Source of the DNA: Astragalus membranaceus
Taxonomy: Eukaryota; Streptophyta; Magnoliopsida; Fabales; Fabaceae
Assembly: GCA_039519185.1 (NCBI GenBank)
Contig: CM076849.1
Coordinates: 74,767,784-74,831,783, forward strand
Length of the DNA: 64,000 nucleotides
Reading direction: 5' to 3'
The notes beneath the pieces are model-generated. The model had not been told where the DNA came from. It did not search any database and worked only from the letters and a program-made list of their open reading frames with translations. Shown here one piece after another: positions 45,411 to 57,316 of the stretch (positions are counted from its first letter, which is position 1; every line of letters begins with the position of its first letter). Made by a program: the position numbers and the translations under genes.

Positions 45411-46385
45411 CATAACACCAACAAACGGATTCCGAGCAACACGAATACATCAAATCACATACAAATCATAAAAACAACATGAAATCACACACCGATCATG
45501 AATATGGATAGATCTAGGCTAACCCTACTCTAAAACCTATCATAACATCTATTATATAGAAAGATAGAACTCCCCTGACCTTGGATTTGAAGAACAGGAG
45601 CCCTAGAGACAGTCACGAACAGAACCACAGCAACGGGTCACGTTCCTCTTCCTCCTTGAGCTCGCGACCTTCTTCTCTTCCTTCTCCTCTCTCCACGGCG
45701 CTCTCACTCTCTCTATTCTCTTCTCTCAAATTCGCAAATGCCTAAGCCAAAACCCTAGTCCCAAATGACCTAGCAACTTCGCATATTGCATGGATCATGG
45801 GCTTGGGCTTTTCACTTAAGCCCAAGTTCATCTAATTGGCGCCTCCACCTTCTAATACCACCTACACCATTTTAACATAATTTCAATTAATTAAATTATA
45901 TCCAACTAATTAAAATAAATTCCTAAATACTTAATTAAATATTTAGGGTGTTACAAAAGTGACATCCACGAATAGTATCATTCCGCAAGTTGCTGGGTGA
46001 TCCGTAGTGATCACATCTCCACTGCTGCACAATCGTAGAAGTTCACATCAATGACACCTGGAACTCAATCTAAAAAATAATGGTGCACGAGTGAGAAAGA
46101 GTGTCCAAACCATATAAAGAACATAAGACCGAGACTAAAACAGCAAAGGCAACCACAATCCATCAAATCAATATCAAACAGTCACTCTCAAAAACAATAC
46201 CTATCATCATCACCATCCTTTGAGGTACGACTCGCCCATACTGCGACGAGTCCTTGCCCATACTGCGACAAGGTTCCTCCTACAACTTAAATTACTGAGG
46301 TACAGCTCGCCCATACTGTGGAGGGTCCTTGCCCATACTGTGACAAGGTTCCTTAAACATCATCATCATTAACATCCCTAAGACA

Positions 46386-46540
46386 GTTACTAGGGCTTCA
46401 CAAATTAGCAGCACAAGCCGATAAAACAGTTACTAGGGTTGCTTCATTTGGTCTCATATTTATCGTTAACACGTTTTGTATAGATCTAATGCTTCCACTA
46501 GATGATCTGAATGGTCATATCCTGCAATAACCGACGTATA
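46386..46540 (-). pseudogene. PPR-repeat gene fragment, downstream half
   Basis: Read on the minus strand from the CACTA edge: YTSVIAGYDHSDHLVEALDL, then after a frameshift NMRPNEATLVTVLSACAANL and a stop. These are consecutive pentatricopeptide-repeat motifs. It continues the fragment at 60747-60901. The left limit coincides with the end of homology of the truncated large LTR. Confidence 0.82.
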
Positions 46541-46975
46541 CACTAGTGCAAAAAAGGGATTTAAAGTCAGGCGAAAAGGGGATTTAAAGTCAGGCGCCCG
46601 CTTGACTTTTATTAAGTCGACTTTGTATGTAAGGAGTTTTAAAGTCAAGTGATAGCCTGACTTCGTAAGTCTGATTTAAAGTCAAGCATTCATTTCGCCT
46701 GACTTCGTAAGTCAGTTTTAAAGTCAAGCATTTATTTCGCCTGACTTCGTAAGTCAGTTTTAAAGTCAAGCATTTATTTCTCCTGACTTCGTAAGTATGA
46801 TTTAAAGTCAAACATTTATTATTGCCTGACTTCGTAAGTATGATTTAAAGTCAAGCATTTATTATTGCCTGACTTCGTAAGTATGATTTAAAGTCAAGCA
46901 TTTATTATTGCCTAACTTCGTAAGTCTGTTTTAAAGTCAAGCATTATTGCGCCTGATTTTAAAAGTTTTTTTTTT
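46541..46975. repeat. Left subterminal repeats of CACTA element 2
   Basis: About ten copies of a 38-40-bp unit with TTTAAAGTCAAGCATTTATT and GCCTGACTTCGTAAGT. In En/Spm-type elements such repeats bind the element's own protein. Confidence 0.92.
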
Positions 46976-47461
46976 TCAAATTTTGGTTTAATCTCTTAAA
47001 TACACCCTGGTTATACGATTTTGGTCATTCTCCCAGCAAAACCAGCAAATAAAATTCCACACTTAAATTCAACAAAACCAACAAATAAAATTCTACACTT
47101 AAATTCATCACATTTTATAAGTACATCCAAAGCTAAAATTTATCACTTTAAGTACAAAATACATCCAAAGCTAAATTACATTAAAGCTAAGTACATCCAA
47201 ATAGAATTCTACACTTAAATTCATCACATTGTACTTAAATTCATCATATACAACAATTCTCTATACTACCTATAAATCCATCAATTCTCTATGAACATGT
47301 CAGTGATTTAGTCATATGACAATGTCAAGCAATAAAAACAAAAGATAAGTAATCTACAAAACCAGTGAACAGCAGCAACTATGAACATATCCTTGATGAT
47401 CCATACATGAATATAATTCTGACTGAACAAAGGTAACTTCCACATTGTCCAGTATCTTCCA

Positions 47462-47507
47462 TCATAGCCAGCAACCAGCAGGGACACTCCAAAAGGCCTA
47501 ACACCAC
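47462..47507 (-). pseudogene. PSMA2: Captured proteasome alpha-2 subunit exon piece
   Basis: After an acceptor (TTGTCTTGGCAG) the minus strand reads GVRPFGVSLLVAGYD, a signature of the 20S proteasome alpha-2 subunit (PAB in Arabidopsis). The text then departs from the family (GRYWTMWK). Only about 15 codons match, but the phrase is specific. It lies 165 bp beyond the last kappa exon. Splicing exon 47673-47764 to it would give a stop within three codons. Confidence 0.7.
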
Positions 47508-47672
47508 TGCCAAGACAAAAAAAACTGGGGTAAAAAGAAATATCAACAAATCATGGTAACTATGTTTTTTCAAACACTTTGTCCAGGGAGAAAATAAGCC
47601 AGAGAATTGATTTTCATCATAATCAGGAAGTAATTAAGAAAACAGATGCAAGACATCACTATTCACTAGTAC

Positions 47673-49774
47673 CTCAAACGAAGCAGTTTTCAGTTTAAGA
47701 GTCAATGTTCTCCCACACAGACCCTCTTTCTGCATGTCTATGGACACCATTTCAGCAAGCTCCACTGCAAACATAAAGCTTTGCATGGCTCATTCGTTGA
47801 TAACTCAATATAATTAAAGACTTAATAATTCAGAAACTCAACATATCATAGTCATTAGCTAAACTTTTCGAAAAGCCATGCATGTGTAATGAACTACAAC
47901 CCAAACCTACTGAATTTAAAGTGCAGAGGATCTCCAAATTCCAACTAATTAACTACAATTTATAATGACAGCATCGACATTCCCTAAAAGAAAAATAATG
48001 ATAGACAAGACATATACCCAGTTTTTTATTCAATAGCACTTCGTCCTCAGTGGCAGAAAATGTCCTTTCATTGCTGATACTTTTCCGAAATCTTACTTGG
48101 GGAGAATCCGTCTTACCAAGACCTAGGCCCACAGAGTAAAAAAAATCTGCAGTTTTTAATAAAAAGTAACATGTCAATATGGCATTAACATGATTAGTTT
48201 GGAATGGAAGTATGAAAAATGATTAGAATTCATAAATTATGGTCAGAAAACCTTAAGATAGAAGCCAAATTTACAAACTTGCCAAATAATAGCCGTAGAA
48301 ACTAGATAGTTGAAGACAGAATTTTAGAAAGAGATATTATAATGATAAACTAAAAATTTAAAGATCATATGAACTTTAGTCAAAAAATTTAAAAATCAGA
48401 TGAACTTTAGTTAAACTGCCATATAAATGCAGGAAATCTCAATGGGTCTATCGGACATATATAGCTTGCACACTAGTTTTGCATGTTAGTAAAAAAAAGC
48501 AACACCCAGACGATTGCTAACCTGCTGTTGACTGAGAAAAAAGAGCACACAGGTAGCTACCCTTCTCTAGAATCTGCTCACAAGTATTTATTCCAAGAAC
48601 TCCCTTCAAAATATGTTCAGTGACCGTACCAATGCCCCCGATCTATCAACGTAATTAATCCTTTTTAATTAGAAAAGCACCACTTTCAAAGACTATGCAC
48701 AAAACCAATAATTTGGAATCAGAAAATTATAATTATTGATGAAACAAGTACAAGGCAAACTCAAACATACCTTTCTGATGGGAAGGGAGGATATAAAGGT
48801 CATAACAGCCATGCGGTCGTTTGGCAAAATATACTGTCCATTTGGCTTGTTTATGTCCGAGCAAACCTATAGGAGAGTAAAATGCCATAATATAAAGTCA
48901 TAATATGACATTTCCAAGAAGATTAAACAACCACTTCCTAACTACTCCTTTCAGATTCCTACAAAACTAGGAGCTAGAAAAAAAATATTGTCGATCCCTG
49001 AGACTCAAATTCATGATGTGAGTTGAAACCGCGTGCAATGCGAAATAACGAAACAAGTAACGTGATATATTAACCTAAATGACTTTACATAAAGCTAACA
49101 CATTTCTGTCACCTACAAAATTGGTACATTTCGCTAAGTGGAACTATACAGGTAAAACTTTGGCACAAAATCTAATAAAATATAATTGCACACTATAAAG
49201 CCTTAGGAGATTTTATGAGAGAACCAATGGACACGCAATTAGCAGAACTTCGTGAAAGAATGACAAAATGAAAAACAGAAAAATGTGATTGTAGTTCCTT
49301 TTTGACTAATGTCCTAGTGCAGTTCCTTTCTCAATGCATTTCCTTTGAAATATAAAAACATAAAGAAAACAACCCCAAGAAAACACACAAGTGATGCACC
49401 GGGGTTAAGATAATTAATATAACAAGAATGACAGGGTGATTTAAGACTAGCGTCCACTTCAAATGGGTTGACAACTTGGCTATAGGAAATATGTTGAGCA
49501 AATAGCACAAGTACCTTGGCAAGTAAGCGATTTGGTGCCACTCCGGCACTACATGTGAGACCAGTCTCTTCATAAACACTGCATCTGAGTTCTTGAGCAA
49601 ACTACAAATTCCAATTTCAGAAACAGAAGAGGTTGAATATATTTGAAGGTCTTCCATTGCAAACCTAATCAGACGCAGCAACTTACTTCTTCACTGTTGA
49701 CCTTCCTTTCTCTGCAGACTTCAGTTATATCAAGGTATGCTTCGTCGAGGCTAGCAGCAATGAAATTGGGATCA
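47673..49774 (-). pseudogene. POLK: Captured DNA polymerase kappa fragment (five exons in phase plus one partial)
   Basis: Y-family translesion polymerase (DinB/POLK). Minus-strand exons: partial 49687-49774 (YDPNFIAASLDEAYLDITEV, the catalytic palm motif, with an upstream in-frame stop); 49515-49601 (SVYEETGLTCSAGVAPNRLL); 48771-48866 (DINKPNGQYILPNDRMAVMT); 48522-48642 (IGGIGTVTEHILKGVLGIN); 48018-48146 (VGLGLGKTDSPQVRFRKSI); 47673-47764 (KEGLCGRTLTLKLKTASFE). The last five join without stop or phase break (175 codons) and keep GT/AG sites, with introns in place, so the copy is genomic rather than retroposed. The N-terminal catalytic residues and the C-terminus are absent. Confidence 0.9.
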
Positions 49775-50950
49775 TATTGTTAGGCCTACATTGTAGCATC
49801 CATGCCATATTGTTAAACATCCCTTGAAAACCTCTTACAGTATGGAGAAAAGTGCTGGGAAATAATTAAAATACTAATTAATCAGGTATGGGTTCAAAGG
49901 GTTTGTGATTTTGCCACTGTGACATATCCCCAAAAGACCAAAGAATTCAACCTGTTCATAACACAATATAGAGCAACAACAATGGAGTCTATAAGCTATA
50001 ACTTATTATACTGTACTAAAAGAATACTAATTTCTTTCTATGAAAAAGGAAAGAAGAAAGTATGAGACAAACATCTACTACTAAATTACTAATAAGGAGA
50101 TGACATAGTAGTTTTTTTAATTTAGCAATAAAAGCTAAAATTATAATTCAAGGATGTAGACATGAATCTAAAACTAAGCATCAATGAAAAGAACAAAACG
50201 CAAGGCACATCAGGTGGATGAAGTACAGGATGACATACATCTTTTTCATATCAGATTTGAACTACATAGCAAGACACAACTTTCTGATTAAATTCAGACT
50301 GAACAAGAACTACATAGCAAGACAGATTCAACAATGAGAAAGAAAACAGTAAATAGAAGGAATTTATACCTTTGGTTGAAGTCTTGATTTGTTCATACTG
50401 AGTATCTAAACTTATAGCAACAAAACCCAGATTTAGGTTTTCCTAGAACAACCAACACAGCAAGAAACCAGAGGAAGATTAGTAGAATAATACCTTCGCT
50501 GTTCTTGTTCTTACGTCCGATTCAAAACCCAGTACATAGAAACCCGTAAACACACCAAACAGAAGTTAGGGTTTCAATTCAGAAGTGAAAACACAAAGAA
50601 ATAAAGAAGAAAACTAAGTGTTATACCTTTGCATAGCCATTAACTCAACTTAACTGATAGATTCAAGCACTGATTACGGTAACCTTCAAAAACCGAAGGG
50701 TTTGTAAGTGACAAACCTCAGAACTGCTGATTCAGTGCATAAACCGTAGGGGTTTTGCATCATCATCATCAAGCATCATCATAGGTGTGAGATTGAAGAG
50801 CTTCAACACTTCAATCACTGAAAAATCAGTGAGAACATCAAAAACCCTAAGCGAACGGTGAGAGAGAGAAGAAGAGAACCAGAACAAAGGTTTTTTTTAC
50901 GATTACCCCTTCTAGTGTGTCTGTGTTGCAAGATTAAAGCAGTTGCATGT
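49775..50950 (-). other. 5' leader region of the CACTA element 2 transcription unit
   Basis: On the minus strand, leader-like text (AACCCTAACTTCTG, a short ATGGCTATGCAAAG) and several AAAG/GTAT donor-like sites (50367, 50491, 50628) suggest non-coding or short 5' exons of a chimeric transcript that would run into the kappa exons. No known domain is seen. Confidence 0.4.
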
Positions 50951-51270
50951 TGTTCTGGAGTGGGCTCGAAGGCCAATTTCGTACAACAGGCCCATCGCGG
51001 CCCAATATCTAACTTGCTCTGCAAGATGCGGCCGGCCCCGCAAAAAGCGCAACGGCTAGAACGCCAACAGTATATATACCACACCAGCATGTGGCTTCAG
51101 GTATGTTTTACTCACCTTGTGACCCCTGCCCGTTGAAGCACCTCTGACTTGAGCGTTGGAGTGCCTTTGCAGGTACCACCCGTGTGCGGCTCAGAACTCG
51201 GTCCTTCATCCCAACGACCGAGCAACATCATCAGGCAGCAATAACTCATCGTATTGATCAGGTACGATCA
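50951..51270 (+). repeat. 5' LTR of the Tat element
   Basis: TGTTCTGGAGTGGGCTCGAA to AGGTACGATCA. A TATATATACC box at 51070-51079 is the likely promoter. It is 320 bp against 319 bp for the other LTR (59803-60121). Confidence 0.92.
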
Positions 51271-51316
51271 ATTGGCGACCACAGTGGGAGGCCTGAGTGC
51301 TATTCCACATCAAACC

Positions 51317-54300
51317 ATGCCGCCACGTCAGAAATGCACTTCTTCCAGGCTCAACACCTCTGGACAGAACCGACCTCAACGGACCCCAGAGGGCATGCCT
51401 GTGACAGTTCATGAATCACAAGGCGAGCCTCGCCAAGAACCCTCAGTGCAGGGCGGTCGCGGGCCAGTTACCCAACCAGCCCAGCAACTACCGGCCGAGC
51501 TGGCCGAAGTAGGAAGCCCAGAAGCATTGCCAGAGCATGTGACCCAAGCACTCATACAAATTCTGGAGCAAAAGAATCAAGTGATTGCTGATCGAGACGA
51601 GCTGATCGAACGCTATGAGAGAGGGTCGATCTCGATCAGCCCGCGTGCGGATAGCGGTCACCGAGGGCAACCATCTCGGCCCCATCGTTCACCACCACGA
51701 AGAGAAGCTCCTCCTCGTCGAGGCGTATCCCGACGCAATCCTTCAAGAAAGGCGATCGTCCACAGGTCGCCCCCACATCGAGGGAGTCGCCATCGTCGTT
51801 CCCCCGTGGAAGATTACGACTATGCTGACTCGAGCTACCGACCAGAGTCCGAAGGGTCGCCAACAAGATACTCGTCCAACGAGTCCTCAGGATCCCGCCG
51901 ATCAAGAAGCAGGTCGTGGGACTCGTACGAGGAGTTTAACGACTACCACAACGGGGAGATTAGAGATGTCTCCCATGCCATCAGCCGACCAAGAAGGAAC
52001 TATTCAGAGCGGCCTAGAAGACGGTCGTCGTCGCATGCTCCACAATACCACGGACCCCATGGACCCCCTCCAATTGCTGACAGATTCTTTGGTCAGCCGG
52101 TCGGCCTTTACGGTCTGCCCGTCGACCAAACTTATGCCGCCATGCAGCCCTACGGGCAGAATCTCATCCCGACCGGACAAGGGCCTTTCACCAGCGAAAT
52201 CAGGCGTTATCGCATCCCAAGGGACCTGAGGAAGCCCCCAAACCTGAACAAGTTTAATGGTCGCGGGGATCCAGATAAACACCTCATGTACTTCAACAAC
52301 TACTGTAGCTATAGGGGGCTAGGACGGACGATGAAGTGCAGACTTTTTCCTCAGTCGCTCGAAGGTCGGGCGTTAGAATGGTGGGAATCCCTGCGTCCCA
52401 ACTCTGTCTCTTCTTGGGAAGGTCTTGTGGCAATGTTCTTGGCCAATTACACAGCCAACCGTTGTCAGTATCGTTATGAAGAACACTTGGACTCGGTCGT
52501 CCAAGGAGAGAATGAACCATTGAGGGAGTTTATCGATCGGTTCATGACAGAGGCTGATACAGTTCGCAACCTATCAGACACAGACAAACTGAAGTATCTC
52601 AAACGTGGTATAAGAAAGAACCACAGATTTGCTGAAGAGTTCTCATTGAACCGCTACTATGACCTCGGCCTGTTCCTTAGAAGGGCCAACGACCATATGG
52701 GCTATGAAGAGCAATTGGCCGCAGACAAGGGCGCCCGCGCGCGTCCCAAGGAAGAGAATGGCAAGCCGGTCAAGGGGCAAGAAAACTACCGTGACAGTAA
52801 GCCCGAGCACCGGCCCAAGAAGTACGAGCATCGTACAAAGTTGAACACTCCGATCGCGCAGATCTTCACGGAGTGCCAGAACAACGAGTTCACTGGTGTA
52901 AGACGACCTGATCCTCTAGTGTTGAAGAAAGGAGGTCGGCCTACCAAGAAATACTGCAGATACCACAAGAGTAAGGGGCATGATACCAATGACTGTATGG
53001 CCCTAAAAGATGACATAGAAGATCTCATACAGAAGGGCAAGTTGAGGCAATATGTCAAAGATGAAGGTAACGATCGCCCTGAACAAAGAGCTGTTGGCCA
53101 ACCCGCCAATGACAGAGGTAAAGCGATCGTCAACTCAACGGTCGAGCAAGCGCGTAACAATTCTGAGGAAAAGGGCGACCCCAGACAGTCGAAGGGCCGC
53201 AATGTAGCCACGGTCATCCATGGAGGTAATCCGTTGGATATCAGAGAGTCCAACAAGGCAATGAAGAGGAAGTGGAATGAACTTATGATGGTCGGCTCAA
53301 CTTCAACCCCACGTCTGGCCTCGAATAGGCCGCCCATTTCCTTTGGGGACGAAGACTTGCTCGATGGCAAAGTCAATAATTACGTCCCTTTGGTAGTATC
53401 GGCCGTAATGGCCAGAACTGAGGTCAGAAGGATATTGGTCGACCAAGGGAGCTCGGCCGACATCATGTTTGAGGAACTGATTGACAAGCTAAACGTGGAC
53501 AGGAGCAAAATTATTCCGCAAGCAGTACCAACCCCATTGACCGGGTTTAATGGGGCGACCACCTACCCACTGGGGACGATAGAATTACTTGTTACTTTTG
53601 GGGATGATACGAACGGCAGCACGTCGTACAGGACGGTCAGAACGACGTTCTTAGTTCTGCCAATCAAATCGTGTTACCACTGCATCATTGGCCGCCCAAC
53701 ACTGGGAAAATTGGAGGCCGTAGCCTCAACTGTACATTTGAAGATGAAGTTCTACAGTAAAAGCGACCAAGTTGTGACAGTAATTGCCGACATGGAAGCG
53801 GCCATGAGGAGCCATTTCCTCTATCAAGAGATTTGTGACATGGAGGTGACGAATGCTAAACCGCAGAATCTCGGAGAGGGGCATCAGATTAATGTGGCCG
53901 ACCTGGATGCCCGGTACGACCCAGATAGCGACCCTGAGGACGACGACGACGATTTAGCCCGCGAGCTAAAGAATAAACTGAAGAGACCCGAGCCCCACGG
54001 GGAATTGATCGATGTTCAGTTATCGGACGACCCAACTAAGACAGTCAAGTTGGGAAGCGACCTACCTGAACAAGACAAGCAAGATCTCATCACCTGCCTC
54101 AGGCATTACGCAGACCTTTTCGCATGGCGGGCATCAGACATGCCCGGGATCCCAATAGAGATTGCTTGCCACCAACTGTCAGTCGATGAGACAGCCAGAC
54201 CGGTCGCACAAAAGAGACGCACTCAGAGCGAAGAGAAAGCATTGGCGGCCGCACAGGAAGTTGACGACCTCATCAAGGCCAATTTTATTGAGGAGATTAA

Positions 54301-57211
54301 GTATACGACTTGGCTTTCCAACGTCGTACTAGTGAAGAAGAAAAATGGTAAGTGGCGCATGTGTGTCGACTATACCGACCTGAATAAGGCATGCCCGAAG
54401 GACGCCTTTCCCCTGCCAAACATTGACAAACTGGTCGACGGGGCTGCGGGCTACAAACTCCTGTCTTTTTTAGACGCCTATTCAGGTTACAACCAAATCA
54501 CTATGTACCCACCCGATCGGCATAAGACCGCGCTCATGACCGATCGTGGAAACTTTCAATACAAGGTAATGCCCTTTGGTCTGAAGAACGCAAGAGCGAC
54601 CTATCAAAGAATGATGAATAAGGTCTTCAGGCGGCAGATCGGTCGGATATCAGAGGTCTACTTGGATGATATGATCATTAAAAGCAAGACCGACCGAGAC
54701 CATATTGACGACCTAAAGGAAATTTTTGAGGAAGCAAGGAAGAATTCCTTGAGGTTGAATCCAGAGAAGTGCACCTTCGGAGTAAGGGCGGGCAAGTTCC
54801 TGGGCTTCCACTTAACAGAGCGAGGGATCGAAGCAAACCCTGACAAGTGCAAGGCGGTCGCCGACATGAGGCCGCCCACTACGAAAAAAGAAATTCAGCA
54901 GCTGAATGGCATGGTCGCTGCCTTGTCACGATTTATACCTAAATCAGCGTGCAAATCTCTTCCACTGTTCAAGCTCTTGAAGAAGGAGGTCGAGTTTGAA
55001 TGGACCGACCAATGCCAGCGAGCATTGGACAAGCTGAAGGCGGCACTCACCAACCCGCCCATCATGACCAAGCCGCAACCAGGGGAGACGCTTTACTTAT
55101 ACTTGGCCATAACAGACGAACCCATGAGCGCTATTCTCGTAAGAGAAAGCGACCTGAAGCAAAACCCGGTCTATTTTATCAGTAAGGTATTTCAAGGCCC
55201 AGAGATCAGATACCAGAAGATCGAGAAGCTAGCCTTAGCGTTACTTGTGGCCACTCGTAGATTGCGCCCTTATTTCGTGGCCCATCAGGTCGTGGTGAGG
55301 ACCGACCAGCCTATCAGGCAAATCCTTCACCGACCCGACCTAGCAGGGCGTATGATCAAGTGGGCTGTGGAACTCAGTGAGTTTGGGATCAAGTTCGAGG
55401 CTAGATCGGCCGCTAAGGCACAAGTGTTGGCCGACTTCATCGCTGAGATGACTCCAATACCAGACGATCAGGCCATCACGACCTGGACTTTGCACGTGGA
55501 CGGGTCCTCCAACAGCAAAGGAAGTGGGGTCGGTCTGATACTTGAGAACTCGGAAGGACTTACAGTTGAAGTGTCATTAACTTTCGCATTTCACACTTCA
55601 AACAACCAGGCCGAGTATGAAGCGTGCATTGCCGGGCTACAGCTGGCCAAAGAATTCAACGTCGACCGTGTTGAACTTCACTCTGACTCTCTACTGGTAG
55701 TCTCCCAAATTCAAGACCTATACGACGCAAAGGACGATGTCTTGAAAAATTATTTGGCCAAGGTAAGGGATCTGCTCAAGCAATTCGACCGAGCAGAAGT
55801 CAAGCACGTCCCCAGGACAGAGAACGTTCGGGCTGATATCCTATCAAAGCTAGCTAGTACAAAGACTCCTGGGAACCACAGAAGTCTAATCCAAGAAACG
55901 TTGACGCGGCCGAGCGTATCAACCAAGCCTGCCCAACCATTATCCATTCTAGCGGTCGACTTAGATAAAGACTGGATCACTCATATCTTGCAATATATTC
56001 TCAATGGAGTAGAACCTTGCGACCAGAAGGCAGCGAAACTCCTGAGGTTGCGGGCAACCAAGTATTCAGTGATCGAAGGAAGACTGTATAGAAGGGGCTT
56101 TTCATCCCCATTGCTGAGATGCCTCACGTCGGTCGAGGCCGACCATGTACTGAGAGATATACATGAAGGAGATTGTGGTAGCCACCAAGGTGGTCGGTCG
56201 ATTGCTAAGAAGGCGCTCAGGGCCGGATACTATTGGCCGACCATGGATGAGGACGCTAAGATACTTGTTCAGAAGTGCAAGAAATGCCAAATCCATGCCG
56301 ACGTACATATAGCGCCCTCATCAGAACTACACAGCTTAACCCCACCATGGCCGTTCGCTTGGTGGGGCATGGACCTGCTCGGCCCTTTTCCACCTGCACC
56401 AGGTCAGTTGAAGTTCCTCATCGTCGAGATCGACTATTTCACTCAGTGGATAGAAGCAGAGCCACTTGCAACCATTACCTCAGCGAAGGTATCTAAGTTT
56501 TTTGGTCGAAACGTGCTCGCCCGCTTTGGAGTGCCCCAACAACTGGTTACTGGCAATGGAACTCAGTTCGCAAATAGAAAGTTCAGAGAAATGCTGGCCG
56601 GCCTAGGCGTGAAACAGCGTTTCACCTCGGTCGAGCACCCACAAACCAATGGCCAGGCAGAAGCGGCCAACAGGGTAATACTACGCAGACTGAAAAGGAG
56701 GTTGGACGAAGCCAAAAGCAATTGGGCAGAAGAACTACAGTCGGTCCTTTTGGCCTACAGAACGACCCCCCACTCATCGACCGGGGAGTCACCTTTTAGA
56801 CTTGTCTACGGAATTGACGCTGTCATCCCGATTGAGATGGGAGAGCTAAGTTGGAGGAAGACCAACCCACCAACCCCGGCCGCAAACGAACGAGCAACAA
56901 GAGAAGAACTCGACCTGGTTGATGAGCTGCGAACCAAGGCGTAACTTAGGGAGCAACTCATCAAGCAGAAGGTCGCTGCCAGGTATAACGCCCGCGTCCA
57001 GAAGAGGGAATTCTCCATTGGACAGCTAGTCCTTAGAAGGGCCGACGTAGGGAATAAGAACGCTCGCCAGGGAAAGCTCGCCCCCAATTGGGAAGGACCA
57101 TACCGTGTCATCAGCAAGACTGGAAAGGGAGCTTACGAGCTGGAAACCATGGAAGGGGCGACCATCCCCAGAACATGGAATGCTGACAAGTTGAGAAAAT
57201 ATTATGTTTAA
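51317..57211 (+). pseudogene. gag-pol: Tat-type gag-pol, nearly intact, one in-frame stop and a changed integrase residue
   Basis: From ATG 51317 (MPPRQKCTSS) the frame is open for 1875 codons to TAA at 56942-56944, then continues in the same frame to TAA at 57209-57211 with conserved pol text (QKREFSIGQLVLRR). Domains by residue: SR-rich N-terminus; gag (about 290-500); zinc-knuckle-like CRYHKSKGHDTNDC; protease VDQGSSADIM (about 708); RT about 1005-1200 with YLDD at 1115; RNase H about 1260; archaeal-type RNase H (WTLHVDGSS) about 1390; H2C2 finger about 1616-1660; integrase D1686, then Gly1746 in TGNGTQF where the family has Asp, and E1782. The stop and the Gly predict a non-autonomous copy. 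Confidence 0.92.
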
Positions 57212-57316
57212 GTTGTAAACAACAATTGATCAATAAAGAACAGGCGGTCGCTCTTTTTCCCCACAGGGGTTTTTTACCGAGGACCGACCTTAAAATTCGA
57301 CTTGTGTACTTTATTT

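Larger units (their letters stand above)
43763..45955 (-). mobile_element. Solo LTR, 2193 bp, nested in the 5' LTR of the large element
   Basis: TGTAACACCCC...GGTGTTACA flanked by a perfect AAAGT duplication (43758-43762 and 45956-45960). The empty site is visible in the sister LTR at 22850-22880 (AAAAAGAAAGTGACATC). Minus orientation is inferred because the minus-strand start, TGTAACACCCTAAATATTT, is typical of legume gypsy LTRs. Internal repeats are listed separately. Confidence 0.92.
22564..46384 (-). mobile_element. Very large non-autonomous gypsy-type LTR element (LARD-like), minus orientation, with nested insertions
   Basis: 3' LTR = 22564-41665 (TG...CA on +), interrupted by two nested elements; interior = 41666-43462; 5' LTR = 43463-46384, truncated and interrupted by a solo LTR. 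Shared LTR text includes TTACCCCGAAAGTATTTATA at 22573 and 43473, and the CCCATACTG(C/T)G(A/G)C block at 31290-31380 and 46230-46350. After removing nests the LTR is about 3.6 kb. A primer site and purine tract border the interior, but no gag or pol is present, which fits a large retrotransposon derivative mobilised in trans. The right LTR lacks an internal block present in the left one, and its far end. Confidence 0.82.

Noticed and set aside
45006..45453. Cys/Val-rich frames in the solo LTR
   Set aside because: Produced by CA/GT and GGCGCC repeats, in several frames at once.
51615..52229. 204-codon frame overlapping the Tat gag in another phase
   Set aside because: Shadow frame caused by GC-rich, Arg/Ser-rich coding sequence; no domain.
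52786..53376. 196-codon minus-strand frame opposite Tat gag-pol
   Set aside because: Fully overlaps conserved gag-pol coding and shows no family features.
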